Assembly (NCBI GenBank): GCA_000170815.1
Contig: ABCO01000002.1
Location: 228,810-292,809, forward strand
DNA length: 64,000 bases
Source: an unidentified eubacterium SCB49
Lineage (GTDB): Bacteria; Bacteroidota; Bacteroidia; Flavobacteriales; Flavobacteriaceae
Direction of reading: 5' to 3'
The position numbers were made by a program, and so were the translations under genes. Shown here piece by piece: positions 19,316-28,928 of the stretch (position 1 is the stretch's first letter; the number at the start of each line of letters is the position of its first letter). The notes under the pieces were generated by a model. It saw only the letters and a program-made list of their open reading frames with translations, was not told where the DNA came from and searched no databases.

Positions 19316-19855
19316 TTATTCTTTAAATTTATATTTAAAATTGTCTTGATACGTCTGCCACTTTTGGGCTGTATCAACATTGAGATAATCGTCGCTTTTA
19401 ATCATTTTTAAATATATCTCTAATTGCTTAGGAGTTTTATAACCAGGCAAAGCTTGAATTAGCGCTCCATCATCTTCAAAAAACACAATACTAGGATAGC
19501 CTCTCAATTTTAAAGCATCAGCAAAAAAATGGGTGGCATTTCTACCTCTTCTGCCCTCTTGATAATTAGGATTTGTATACGTAAAACCGTCATGGGTAAT
19601 AGACTCTGTCCCTTCTGCATTAAACTTTACGGCGTAAAAGTTTTTGTTTACATACGCTATGACATCTGGATTGCTAAAGGTGTTTTTATCTAGCAGTTTA
19701 CATGGCCCACACCAAGTGGTATAGACATCCATCATTATTTTTTTAGGTTCTTTTTTTTGTGCTGCAAGCGCTTCATCCATAGTAACCCAATTTATTTTTT
19801 GAGCAGATACTACACCAGAAGTTAGCACTAAAAATAGTAATAAAACATGTTTCAT
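19316..19855 (-). CDS. Periplasmic thioredoxin-like protein (paralogue 1)
   Basis: 179 aa with a Sec signal peptide (cleavage near VSAQ, residues 16-19) and a thioredoxin fold with WCGPC (Cys49, Cys52). The cis-Pro region GYPSIVFF is present. It is a close relative of the next gene, with the same KINW start after the signal and a roughly 25-residue insert between the helix and strand 3. Function is probably thiol-disulfide exchange in the periplasm; partner unknown. The gene follows its paralogue with a 19-base gap. Confidence 0.85.
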   Translation of the reverse strand: MKHVLLLFLVLTSGVVSAQKINWVTMDEALAAQKKEPKKIMMDVYTTWCGPCKLLDKNTFSNPDVIAYVNKNFYAVKFNAEGTESITHDGFTYTNPNYQEGRRGRNATHFFADALKLRGYPSIVFFEDDGALIQALPGYKTPKQLEIYLKMIKSDDYLNVDTAQKWQTYQDNFKYKFKE

Positions 19856-19874
19856 AAATTGTAATTCTACTTAA

Positions 19875-20423
19875 TTATTTAGCCTTAAATGCAGGCTTAA
19901 AGTTCAAGGTGTACTCATTAAAATCTTCTTGTGATTTTAATGCTTTATAATCACCTTCAGCAAAGAGCTTAAGATATAACTCTAATTGTTGTGGACGTCT
20001 GTAGCTTTTTACAGTAGTCAGAACTTCTAAATTCTCATTAATAAAAACCACCGTAGGGTATGCTCTCACACCTACGTGACGAGCAAAACTATGCATACTA
20101 TTACGACGTGAAGCTTTTGCAGGATCATAATTAGGGTTAGAATAATCTGCACCATTAAATCGTACAGGCTCATCCCCTTCTGCATTAAACTTTACAGCAT
20201 AATAATGTTTGTTGATATAGTCTATTACATCTGCATTACTAAAAGTATCACGATCCATCATTTTACAAGGACCGCACCAGTTGGTATACATATCTATAAA
20301 GATAAGTTTAGGCTCTTTTTCTTGAGCAGCTAAGGCTTCATTCATGGAGATCCAGTTAATCTTTTGAGCAGACATAACACCAGACACCAAAACTAAAGCA
20401 AGTATTAAAAAACGTTGTAACAT
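19875..20423 (-). CDS. Periplasmic thioredoxin-like protein (paralogue 2)
   Basis: 182 aa, signal peptide to about residue 20, WCGPC with Cys50 and Cys53, cis-Pro in AYPTVVF. It shares the domain pattern and much of the sequence with the adjacent gene and so is a tandem duplicate. It is the upstream gene of the pair. A bidirectional terminator separates it from the POT transporter gene further upstream. Confidence 0.85.
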   Translation of the reverse strand: MLQRFLILALVLVSGVMSAQKINWISMNEALAAQEKEPKLIFIDMYTNWCGPCKMMDRDTFSNADVIDYINKHYYAVKFNAEGDEPVRFNGADYSNPNYDPAKASRRNSMHSFARHVGVRAYPTVVFINENLEVLTTVKSYRRPQQLELYLKLFAEGDYKALKSQEDFNEYTLNFKPAFKAK

Positions 20424-20454
20424 AATATAATTTGAATGTGTTAAAACTTAAATC

Positions 20455-20486
20455 AAAAAGCGTTCCAAAAAAATGGAACGCTTTTT
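20455..20486 (-). terminator. Terminator of the DPP IV-POT operon
   Basis: A 13-bp inverted repeat (20455-20467 with 20474-20486), 6-base loop, with runs of T on both strands. It lies 20 bases beyond the stop of the reverse-strand POT gene. Confidence 0.85.
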
Positions 20487-20505
20487 ATTATAATTAATTG
20501 TATGA

Positions 20506-22623
20506 TTAACGTACTCCGTGCATTAATTTTTTAAGTAACGGACTTAATGCCAGAATGATAAGTCCAGCTACAGCAGGAACAATTGTAAATATTAAAAAGA
20601 ATGTTGTTAACGAATACTGAGCTGTAATATTTTCTATCTGTCCACCTACAATTGCGGCTAGTTTATTTCCAATTGCAATAGCGAGATACCACATACCAAA
20701 CATCAATGCAATCATTCTTGCAGGCACTAATTTTGAAACATAGGACAGTCCTACCGGAGATAGACACAACTCACCAAGGGTATGGAATAAGTATGCTAAG
20801 ATTAACCATATCATACTCACTTTAACTCCATCTACAACACCCATAGAACCAAAGGCTAGTAATCCAAATCCTAGACCCATAATTATTAATCCTAGTGCAT
20901 ATTTTGCAGCAGCAGATGGGTTGTATTTGCTTTCCCACCATTTAGAAAAGAACGAAGCAAAAACTATGATAAAAAATGAGTTTAGTATACTAAACCACGA
21001 AACTGTTATTTCAACTTCATTACTCTTTATTTCTTGAACTTTTGCTTTAACAATACCGTTATCCTTACCTAGATTTTTGGCATTTACTATTGCAAAAGCC
21101 ATTCTTTCTTCACTCAGGTAACCAAAAGATGTACCTTCATTATCTTTAGCAATCAAGCTTAATTCATCACCTACATTAAATGCTAAAGGCTCTGCTATAG
21201 AAACAACTCTTGTTACAACTTTATCCGTTGCACTTACCGATGTCCCTTCTGTTATTGCCGTATAGTTAAAAACTAAATTACCATCTTCATCTTTCTTTTG
21301 TACGCCATTATCATCAAGCACTGGTGTTTCAATAGCACTGTAATTTACATCATACGCTACCGTATTAAAATCTCTATTTAGCATCCAACCTACAATACCC
21401 CACATAAATACAAAACATACCACAAGAACGATGTTTGAACCTGGTATCTTCTTAAATGTCTTTTTCCAAAGTAAAAACAGTACATAAGAAATGATAATTA
21501 AAGGCACCACTGTAAGTAAAGTATTCACAATATTAAATGCGATTGCCGAATTACCACTTAGCATTCTATCAACACTATCTCTAGCAAAAATTACTAAAGA
21601 AGAAGCACCTTGTTCAAATGACATCCAGAAAAATACCGTAAAGAATGCAAAAATGATAAAAGCAAACATTCTATCTCTAACTACTTTTGTATAACGTAAA
21701 ATACGCCCTAATACTAAATATGTAAACGCCGCTAGTGCAATTAAAACAGCAACATATTGACCTTCAAAATCTCCTATTTGGAATGCAGAGAACATATCTA
21801 CTCCACCAATTTTTGACATAGGGTCGTTAATTGCATAACCAAGTCCTAGTACAGAAGATACTACAATTAAGATCTTATCTAACATTGTAAATGGATTAGG
21901 CTTCTCTACACCATCTTCGACAGTGTTATCTGCTGTTTGCCCTTCATTAGTGTTTTGCGATGAATCTACCTCCTGAACTTTAGATGGTTTTGCTCCAATT
22001 TTACCAAAAAGTGGACCTGCTAACCAAAACTGAAGTGTTCCTAAAAGCATAAATATTCCAGCTAAACCAAAACCATACGCCCAGCCTATTTTTTCGGCTA
22101 AATAACCACAAAGCATCATTCCGAAGAAAGCACCTGCATTAACTCCCATATAATAGATGGTGTATGCACCATCTTTCTTTTCTGGGTTTTTCTTATACAT
22201 TTCAGAAATAATAGATGTCATTGTTGGTTTAAAAAACCCTGTACCAACAACTAACAAGACCAAACCAGCATATAAAGAAAATTCTGTTTCTAAAGCCATT
22301 GATGCATGACCTGCTGTCATAATTAATGACCCAATGATAACTGCCCAACGATAGCCTGTAAATTTATCAGCAATATAACCACCAATAATTGGCGTGATAT
22401 AAAGTAACATTGCATAGGTACCAAATAATGCTCCTGCATTTTCCACAGACCATTCCCAACCAGGGTTATACCCTATGGCTGCCATAGTTAAAAAGTTTAC
22501 TAATAACACTCTCATTCCGTAGAATGAAAAACGCTCCCACATTTCTGTAAAGAACAAAACAAATAAACCTCCAGGATGCCCTAAGACTTTGTCTTCAAAT
22601 AAATTTTCAATATCTGTTTTCAT
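20506..22623 (-). CDS. POT/PTR family proton-dependent di/tripeptide transporter with a soluble insertion
   Basis: Major-facilitator symporter, 705 aa, importing small peptides with protons. The N-terminal motif TEMWERFSFYGMR (about 26-38) is the ExxER signature, and PTR2 helices follow. Normal POT proteins have about 500 aa; here an extra, mainly hydrophilic block of roughly 110 residues (about 425-535) separates late helices and would lie outside the membrane. It is the last gene of a dpp-POT-POT operon, 60 bases after the second transporter. Confidence 0.92.
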   Translation of the reverse strand: MKTDIENLFEDKVLGHPGGLFVLFFTEMWERFSFYGMRVLLVNFLTMAAIGYNPGWEWSVENAGALFGTYAMLLYITPIIGGYIADKFTGYRWAVIIGSLIMTAGHASMALETEFSLYAGLVLLVVGTGFFKPTMTSIISEMYKKNPEKKDGAYTIYYMGVNAGAFFGMMLCGYLAEKIGWAYGFGLAGIFMLLGTLQFWLAGPLFGKIGAKPSKVQEVDSSQNTNEGQTADNTVEDGVEKPNPFTMLDKILIVVSSVLGLGYAINDPMSKIGGVDMFSAFQIGDFEGQYVAVLIALAAFTYLVLGRILRYTKVVRDRMFAFIIFAFFTVFFWMSFEQGASSLVIFARDSVDRMLSGNSAIAFNIVNTLLTVVPLIIISYVLFLLWKKTFKKIPGSNIVLVVCFVFMWGIVGWMLNRDFNTVAYDVNYSAIETPVLDDNGVQKKDEDGNLVFNYTAITEGTSVSATDKVVTRVVSIAEPLAFNVGDELSLIAKDNEGTSFGYLSEERMAFAIVNAKNLGKDNGIVKAKVQEIKSNEVEITVSWFSILNSFFIIVFASFFSKWWESKYNPSAAAKYALGLIIMGLGFGLLAFGSMGVVDGVKVSMIWLILAYLFHTLGELCLSPVGLSYVSKLVPARMIALMFGMWYLAIAIGNKLAAIVGGQIENITAQYSLTTFFLIFTIVPAVAGLIILALSPLLKKLMHGVR

Positions 22624-22683
22624 AAAATGTAATATAATTTAAATAAAAGCTTCGCTTTTACATACGAAATTCAATGTTCTCTT

Positions 22684-24246
22684 TTAATTATCAGCTAATT
22701 CAAATCCTTCTGTTTCATCTGCATCAATAACTCTTTCATTCTCCTCAGCACCATGTGTAAGTCTTTTTAAAGGCTTTAATAACGCTATTACCAATAATCC
22801 AAAAGCCACTGTAAAAACAGTAATTCCTATAAATATGGCGTACTCTCCAAATTCAGCAGATTTTTCACCTAAAATTCCAGCTACTTTACCTCCTAATCCT
22901 GTAGCGGCAAAATAAACCCCCATCATTAATGAAGCATATTTAACAGGTGCTAGTTTTGTAATAAAAGATAGTGATACAGGAGAAGAACTTAATTCACCAA
23001 TAGTATGGAACAAGTAAGCTAAGATTAGCCAGTACATAGCAGAACTACCATTTGCTTCATAATCTCTTACAGCAAATATCATGAAAACAAAACCTAATCC
23101 CATGATAATGGTACCAACAGCCATTTTAAATAATGAAGATGCTTCTTTTCCTTTTAACTTTCTTTTCGCCCAAATATTCGCTACTAATACTGCAAATAAT
23201 AATATAAATCCTGCATTTAAACCTTGAAACATTGGTGTTGGAATTTCAAAACCTAATAACATTCTATCTGTTTTCTGTTCTGTATAAACACTCATTAACC
23301 CACCGGCTTGCTCAAACGCCCCCCAAAAAACAATTACAATTAAAAAAGACAGAAGTAAAACTAAAAATCTATCTTTCATTATTTGATCTTCTAAGCTTTT
23401 ATAGATCATCATCAACATACCTACAACTAATGATAGAAAGATAAATAATGCGCCATAACCCCAATGATCTACACCTTCAAAAGTAAAACCTGCGTAAATA
23501 GACAATGCTAATAAAACAACTACAATTGATAAATGAAGAGGAGATTTTAATAGATTAGAAAACAATTCTATAATTGAGACATCATCTTTTTTATCTTCTG
23601 CTGTAGGTTTATTACCAACATGGGTAATATATTTTTGTCCATATATATAAACGACCAATCCAAATAACATAGCTATTCCTGCCATACCAAAACCTGCATG
23701 CCAGCCCCATTTTGCTACAACGATACCAACAAGAGAAGTTGCGAGAAGAGAGCCTAGGTTAATTCCGATATAAAAAATACTAAAACCTTTATCTCTTCTT
23801 ATATCATTCTTCTTATAAAGACCTCCAACCATGGTAGAAATATTAGGCTTTAGTGCACCAACACCAAGCACAATTAATCCTAGTCCAGTAAAAAAAGCCC
23901 AATTAGCTTCTATGGCAAGTGTTGCATGTCCAGCTACCAAAATAATAGCACCAAGCATGACGGTTTTCTTTTGTCCTAGCAATTTATCTGCTAGAATACC
24001 TCCAGGTATCGAAATTACATACACCAACATTACATACCATCCATAAAGCTTATAAGCTTCTATTTCTGTCCAACCTAAACCTGGACCATTAGGGTCTGTA
24101 GACTGAGCAATCATATAGATTACAAGAATTGCTCTCATACCATAATATGAAAAGCGCTCCCACATTTCTGTGAAAAATAAAACATAAAGCCCGATTGGAT
24201 GCCCAAATAGCTCTTTTTGATTAGGCTTTAAACTTACTGTTGACAT
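22684..24246 (-). CDS. POT/PTR family proton-dependent di/tripeptide transporter
   Basis: 520 aa, standard POT length, about 12-14 helices. ExxER motif in TEMWERFSYYGMR (about 26-38) and the PTR2 signature around GGLYKKNDIRRDKGFSIFY. It lacks the insertion of its neighbour. It is 35 bases downstream of the dipeptidyl-peptidase gene, so peptides released by that enzyme are likely substrates. Confidence 0.94.
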   Translation of the reverse strand: MSTVSLKPNQKELFGHPIGLYVLFFTEMWERFSYYGMRAILVIYMIAQSTDPNGPGLGWTEIEAYKLYGWYVMLVYVISIPGGILADKLLGQKKTVMLGAIILVAGHATLAIEANWAFFTGLGLIVLGVGALKPNISTMVGGLYKKNDIRRDKGFSIFYIGINLGSLLATSLVGIVVAKWGWHAGFGMAGIAMLFGLVVYIYGQKYITHVGNKPTAEDKKDDVSIIELFSNLLKSPLHLSIVVVLLALSIYAGFTFEGVDHWGYGALFIFLSLVVGMLMMIYKSLEDQIMKDRFLVLLLSFLIVIVFWGAFEQAGGLMSVYTEQKTDRMLLGFEIPTPMFQGLNAGFILLFAVLVANIWAKRKLKGKEASSLFKMAVGTIIMGLGFVFMIFAVRDYEANGSSAMYWLILAYLFHTIGELSSSPVSLSFITKLAPVKYASLMMGVYFAATGLGGKVAGILGEKSAEFGEYAIFIGITVFTVAFGLLVIALLKPLKRLTHGAEENERVIDADETEGFELADN

Positions 24247-24281
24247 ATATTAGTTGTTTAGTGTTAGACTTTTATTTATTT

Positions 24282-26465
24282 CTAATTCCCTAAAGACGCT
24301 TTAACGAAATTAGTCATTTTCTTGTATAAATGTAGGCGTGTATTTCCGCCATAAATACCGTGATTTTTATCTGGATAAATTGCCCAGTCAAATTGCTTAT
24401 CTGCTTGAACTAATGCTTCTACGAGGCGTGTAGTATTCTGTACGTGTACGTTATCATCTGCACTACCGTGTACTAACAAAAAGTCGCCCTCTAACTTCGC
24501 TACATGAGACATTGGCGAGTTATTATCATACCCACTTGCGTTTAGTTGTGGTGTACTCATATAACGTTCTGTGTAAATTGTATCATAAAAACGCCAGCTT
24601 GTTACCGGAGCTACTGCAATGGCCATTGCAAAAGTGTCTGCACCTTGAAAAAGGCAGTTACTAGACATAAAACCACCATAACTCCAACCCCAAATTCCTA
24701 TTCTATCTGCATCTATAAAAGGCATTGCTCCTAGTTTTTTAGCAACGGCAATCTGATCTTCTACTTCATATTTACCCAATTCATTTTGAGTTACTTTTTT
24801 AAAGTCACGCCCTTTTAATCCAGTACCACGACCATCCACACAAGCGACAATAAAACCATCTTGAGCTAACATTTGATGCCAATAGTCATTACTACCATTC
24901 CAGCTGTTTGATACACTTTGAGATCCTGGCCCAGAATATTGATACATAAACAATGGATACTTTTTAGAAGGATCAAAATCTTTTGGCTTAATCATATACA
25001 TATTAAGCGCCTCACCATTTACATTGATTGTAGAAAACTCTTTTTCTGAAATGGTATACCCTTCAAGAGTATCTTTTAAATCAGTATTATCCTTAATCTT
25101 TCTCACTACTTTTCCGCTCTTGGCATCATTTAAAGTATATGCATAAGGAGTGTCTGCATTGTGAAAGGTATTAATGAAGTATGTAAAATCTGCACTAAAG
25201 GCAGCACTATTAGTTCCTGTTTGAGTTGTTAAACGTTGTTTCCCTTTTCCGTTTGTTTTTACAGAATAAACATCTCTATTAATGCTTCCGTTTTCTGTAC
25301 TCTGGAAGAAAATTCTGTCTGAAGCTGCATCAAAACCGTAATAACGAGTTACCTCCCAATCTCCTTTTGTAATTTGATTGATTAAAGCTCCTGTTTTATC
25401 ATAGTGGTAAATGTGGTTCCAACCATCTTTTTCGCTAGTCCAAATAAAGCTATTATCTTCTAAAAAAGTAAGGTCATCTCTCACATCTACATAAGCTGCA
25501 TCTGTGTCTTTTAAAATTAAACTTGCCTTGTTATTTTCAGCATTTACAAAAAGTAAATCAAGTTCGTTCTGCTTTCTTCCTGTTACCTGAACACTTAAGA
25601 CATCTTTATCGCTTGTCCATTCAATTCTTGGAATGTAATAACTATCAAAAGCATTTAAATCTACCATTTCAGTTTTACCAGAAGCGACATCATACATATG
25701 TAAACTCACTACAGCGTTAGGATCTCCAGCCTTAGGGTATTTAAAAACTTGTTGACTTGGATAAAGCGTATTTCCGTAAACATCCATAGAAAAACGCGGT
25801 ACGTCTGTCTCATCAAAACGTATAAACGCTAATTTTGTCCCATCTGCATTCCAGTCAAAAGCACGAACAAAAGCAAACTCTTCTTCATATACCCAGTCTG
25901 TAATACCATTAATAATGCTATTTTTCTTTCCGTCTTGTGTAATTTGTTTTACCGTTCCCGTTGCTAAGTCTTTTACAAAAAGGTTATTATCCTTACCAAA
26001 AGCAACCTTATCACCCGCTTTTGTTAAATGTGGCTCCTGTATTTTATCTTCTGAAATTTTAGTGAGTTGTTTCGTCTTCAAGTCGTAAAGCACATAATCG
26101 CCTAATGCAGAACGGCGATAAATAGATTCTAAATCTGTTGCGATAAGCATTTTACTCTCATCTGCACTTAATTCATAAGACAAGATGCGATCTAAACCTG
26201 CTACGTTTTTTGTGTCAATTAATGTGCGGACCTTATTTCCGCTTTTATAATCATACACATCTACTGTAGAACTTCTTGTGCTTCGATTAAAATTTAAGAC
26301 CGCATATTCTTTACCATTTTCTAGTGAATGCAATGCTTGAAGTCCTTCTGTTCTAAATTTTCCGCTCCAAATATCTTCTAGTGAAATATTCTTTTTTTGA
26401 GCTATTGCAGTAACAGATGTTACTAAGAAAAGTATTAAAAACGAGGTACTAAAGTAATTTTTCAA
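24282..26465 (-). CDS. Dipeptidyl-peptidase IV-like prolyl oligopeptidase (S9B)
   Basis: Periplasmic serine peptidase releasing dipeptides, typically Xaa-Pro, from peptide N-termini. 727 aa, signal peptide to about residue 22, an eight-bladed beta-propeller (DPPIV_N) with the EEEF substrate-N-terminus motif in WVYEEEFAFVRA, then the alpha/beta hydrolase domain with Ser595 in GWSYGG, Asp in SADDNVH and His in KNHGIY. First gene of an operon with two POT transporters, a coherent dipeptide-use unit. Confidence 0.95.
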   Translation of the reverse strand: MKNYFSTSFLILFLVTSVTAIAQKKNISLEDIWSGKFRTEGLQALHSLENGKEYAVLNFNRSTRSSTVDVYDYKSGNKVRTLIDTKNVAGLDRILSYELSADESKMLIATDLESIYRRSALGDYVLYDLKTKQLTKISEDKIQEPHLTKAGDKVAFGKDNNLFVKDLATGTVKQITQDGKKNSIINGITDWVYEEEFAFVRAFDWNADGTKLAFIRFDETDVPRFSMDVYGNTLYPSQQVFKYPKAGDPNAVVSLHMYDVASGKTEMVDLNAFDSYYIPRIEWTSDKDVLSVQVTGRKQNELDLLFVNAENNKASLILKDTDAAYVDVRDDLTFLEDNSFIWTSEKDGWNHIYHYDKTGALINQITKGDWEVTRYYGFDAASDRIFFQSTENGSINRDVYSVKTNGKGKQRLTTQTGTNSAAFSADFTYFINTFHNADTPYAYTLNDAKSGKVVRKIKDNTDLKDTLEGYTISEKEFSTINVNGEALNMYMIKPKDFDPSKKYPLFMYQYSGPGSQSVSNSWNGSNDYWHQMLAQDGFIVACVDGRGTGLKGRDFKKVTQNELGKYEVEDQIAVAKKLGAMPFIDADRIGIWGWSYGGFMSSNCLFQGADTFAMAIAVAPVTSWRFYDTIYTERYMSTPQLNASGYDNNSPMSHVAKLEGDFLLVHGSADDNVHVQNTTRLVEALVQADKQFDWAIYPDKNHGIYGGNTRLHLYKKMTNFVKASLGN

Positions 26466-26584
26466 TCTATCTGTTTTTTAAGTATAGCAAGTTTACTAAA
26501 AAATTCATAAAAAACAGTCTGTTTTTTTGTTAAATACCTTGTATTCGCACCTAAATTCAAGGAAAATTCGACACTTACTTTAAC

Positions 26585-26592
26585 TATATTTG
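26585..26592 (+). promoter_or_regulatory. Candidate -7 box of the HMG-CoA reductase operon
   Basis: TATATTTG is an ideal TANNTTTG box 23 bases before the ATG at 26616. A -33 TTG is not obvious. Confidence 0.55.
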
Positions 26593-26615
26593 CAACACAA
26601 AAATATTATTTTATT

Positions 26616-27929
26616 ATGCCAAGTCCCGTTTCAGGATTTTCAAAAAAAAACAAAGCCGAAAAAATAGAATGGCTTGCTTCTCAATATCTTGAGAACGAAC
26701 CAGATGCTATTTCTATTTTAAAAAACTACTGGAATGAAGATCTCAAATTGCAACAATTGCATGACGACTTCATCGAAAACACAATAACCAACTACTATTT
26801 GCCACTAGGAATTGCCCCTAATTTTTTAATAAACAAAAAATTATACGCTCTTCCGATGGTTACAGAAGAGAGTTCTGTAGTAGCAGCAGCTAGTAATGCT
26901 GCCAAGTTTTGGCTAGAAAGAGGTGGGTTTAAAGCAACAGTGATTTCGACAATAAAAAATGGGCAAGTACACCTTAATTACTTCGGAAAAGCAGAGGAAA
27001 TGATTGCTTTTTTCAAGCAAACAAAACCAACACTTATTGCTAGTATTGAAGAAATACAGCAAAACATGAAAAAAAGAGGTGGTGGTCTACTTGATATAGA
27101 ACTAAAAGATTGCACAAAAGAACTCGAAGGATACTACCAACTACATTGCACCTTTGAAACTGGCGATGCAATGGGGGCCAATTTTATCAACTCTTGCCTA
27201 GAAACTTTTGCATCCACCTTAGAAAAAGAAGCGGAAAACTACAGTTCTTTTATTGCCAACAATCAATTTCCTGAAGTTGTAATGAGTATTCTGTCTAATT
27301 ATGTTCCAGAATGCACTGTAAAAGCTTCTGTGAGCTGCAAGGTTTCAGAACTAGCTCAAAATGACATAAGCGGTGAAGAGTTTGCCACAAAATTTGTGAG
27401 AGCCATACAGATTGCCAAAACAGCACCTAGAAGAGCAGTAACCCACAATAAAGGAGCTATGAATGGTGTAGATGCCCTTGTGGTTGCTACCGGCAATGAT
27501 TTTAGAGCTGTAGAAGCAGGAGTCCATGCCTATGCCTCTAAAGACGGAAAATACACAAGCCTTTCTGACGCAAAAATAGAAGGTGACACATTTCATTTCT
27601 GGTTTGAAATACCTCTTGCCATTGGTACCGTAGGAGGTCTTACACGCTTACACCCTATGGTAAAAGTAGCGTTCAAAATATTACAACAACCAAATGCAGA
27701 AGATTTAATGAAAATTATTGCTGTCTCTGGGTTGGCACAAAATTTTGCTGCAGTGCGTTCTTTAACAACAACTGGAATACAAAAAGGACATATGAAAATG
27801 CATTTGATGAATATTTTAAATCAATTAGATGCAACCGACGAAGAGAAAAAAGCTACCATCACTTATTTTTCTAAAAATACAGTGAGCCATAGCGCCGTAA
27901 TTGCTTTTGTAAATCAAATAAGAAGCTAA
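26616..27929 (+). CDS. mvaA: Hydroxymethylglutaryl-CoA reductase, class II
   Basis: Converts HMG-CoA to mevalonate (or the reverse) in the mevalonate route to isoprenoids. 437 aa, class II length. Motifs: ENTITNYYLPLG (54-65), PMVTEESSVVAA (80-91, catalytic Glu), GDAMGAN (183-189, cofactor loop) and a C-terminal GIQKGHMKMH with the catalytic His. It is followed after 3 bases by a GHMP kinase gene, consistent with mevalonate metabolism. Confidence 0.95.
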   Translation: MPSPVSGFSKKNKAEKIEWLASQYLENEPDAISILKNYWNEDLKLQQLHDDFIENTITNYYLPLGIAPNFLINKKLYALPMVTEESSVVAAASNAAKFWLERGGFKATVISTIKNGQVHLNYFGKAEEMIAFFKQTKPTLIASIEEIQQNMKKRGGGLLDIELKDCTKELEGYYQLHCTFETGDAMGANFINSCLETFASTLEKEAENYSSFIANNQFPEVVMSILSNYVPECTVKASVSCKVSELAQNDISGEEFATKFVRAIQIAKTAPRRAVTHNKGAMNGVDALVVATGNDFRAVEAGVHAYASKDGKYTSLSDAKIEGDTFHFWFEIPLAIGTVGGLTRLHPMVKVAFKILQQPNAEDLMKIIAVSGLAQNFAAVRSLTTTGIQKGHMKMHLMNILNQLDATDEEKKATITYFSKNTVSHSAVIAFVNQIRS

Positions 27930-27932
27930 ATA

Positions 27933-28847
27933 GTGGAGCGTATATTTTATAGTCACGGAAAACTTTTACTCACTAGCGAATACGTAGTCCTGGATGGTGC
28001 AAAAGCACTTGCTATACCCACAAAAAAAGGACAATCTTTAAGGTTGAATTTAAAAGGCACAAAAAGCAACACCATTTATTGGAGTAGCTATACCGTGGAT
28101 GACAATTTATGGTTTGAAGACACGCTGAGTATTTCTAAACACGGTATTTTTTCGGTTTCAGACTCAAAAATTTCAAAGACATTATGCGATATTCTTTTGG
28201 CTGCACAGCGTCTTAATCCTCTATTTTTAACTGAAGTTTCTGAAAGAATCGTTACAACACAATTAGAATTTCCGAGATCTTGGGGATTAGGTTCTTCTTC
28301 TACTCTAATAAACAACATTGCGCAATGGGCAGAAGTAGATGCTTTCGAGCTGCTTTTCACCTCTTTCAAGGGAAGTGGATATGATATTGCTGCCGCGCAA
28401 ACAGATACACCTTTTAGCTATCATGTAATCAACGGGATTCCGAGTTTTAAAGCAGAAACATTAAACTGGCCCTTTAAAGATCAATTGTTTTTTGTGCATT
28501 TAAACAAAAAACAAGATAGCAAAGAAGGCATATCACATTACAAAGCAAAACGAAACACCCAGGAAATTGACATTGATTATTTCTCAGCTATTTCAGAAGC
28601 AATGCTAAGCGCGACAACGTTTACAGCTTTTAAAGACTTGATGAATACACACGAAGAAGCCATTTCAGCAATCATTGAAACACCCACTATAAAGACGCAG
28701 TTTTTCTCTGAATTTACGGGCGCTATTAAAAGCCTTGGCGCTTGGGGCGGTGATTTTGTGTTAGTCACTGGGACGCTAGCCGAGATGTCATATTTTAAAG
28801 AAAGAGGTTACCGCACCATTATTCCTTTTTCTGAAATGTGCTTATAG
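27933..28847 (+). CDS. GYDIA-family GHMP kinase
   Basis: Small-molecule kinase of the GHMP superfamily, 304 aa, GTG start at 27933 only 3 bases after the mvaA stop. The ATP-binding glycine-rich loop is WGLGSSST (about 115-122) and the lineage motif GYDIA occurs in GSGYDIAAA (about 149-157), giving the family its name. In Bacteroidota this gene accompanies HMG-CoA reductase; a mevalonate or phosphomevalonate kinase role is likely but not proven. Confidence 0.88.
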   Translation: MERIFYSHGKLLLTSEYVVLDGAKALAIPTKKGQSLRLNLKGTKSNTIYWSSYTVDDNLWFEDTLSISKHGIFSVSDSKISKTLCDILLAAQRLNPLFLTEVSERIVTTQLEFPRSWGLGSSSTLINNIAQWAEVDAFELLFTSFKGSGYDIAAAQTDTPFSYHVINGIPSFKAETLNWPFKDQLFFVHLNKKQDSKEGISHYKAKRNTQEIDIDYFSAISEAMLSATTFTAFKDLMNTHEEAISAIIETPTIKTQFFSEFTGAIKSLGAWGGDFVLVTGTLAEMSYFKERGYRTIIPFSEMCL

Positions 28848-28877
28848 ATTTACATTAACACAAAACAGAATTAAATA

Positions 28878-28910
28878 AAAAATGCCGCTTCAATTTGAAG
28901 CGGCATTTTT
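28878..28910. terminator. Bidirectional terminator between the GHMP kinase and ppiD genes
   Basis: A 16-bp palindromic hairpin (28878-28893 with 28895-28910) with A-run on one side and T-run on the other, between convergent genes. Confidence 0.85.
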
Positions 28911-28928
28911 AATAGTATATAATATCGA

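Noticed and set aside
19316..20423. The two thioredoxin-like genes as a recent assembly duplication
   Set aside because: They have clearly diverged in sequence while keeping the domain pattern, so they are old paralogues.
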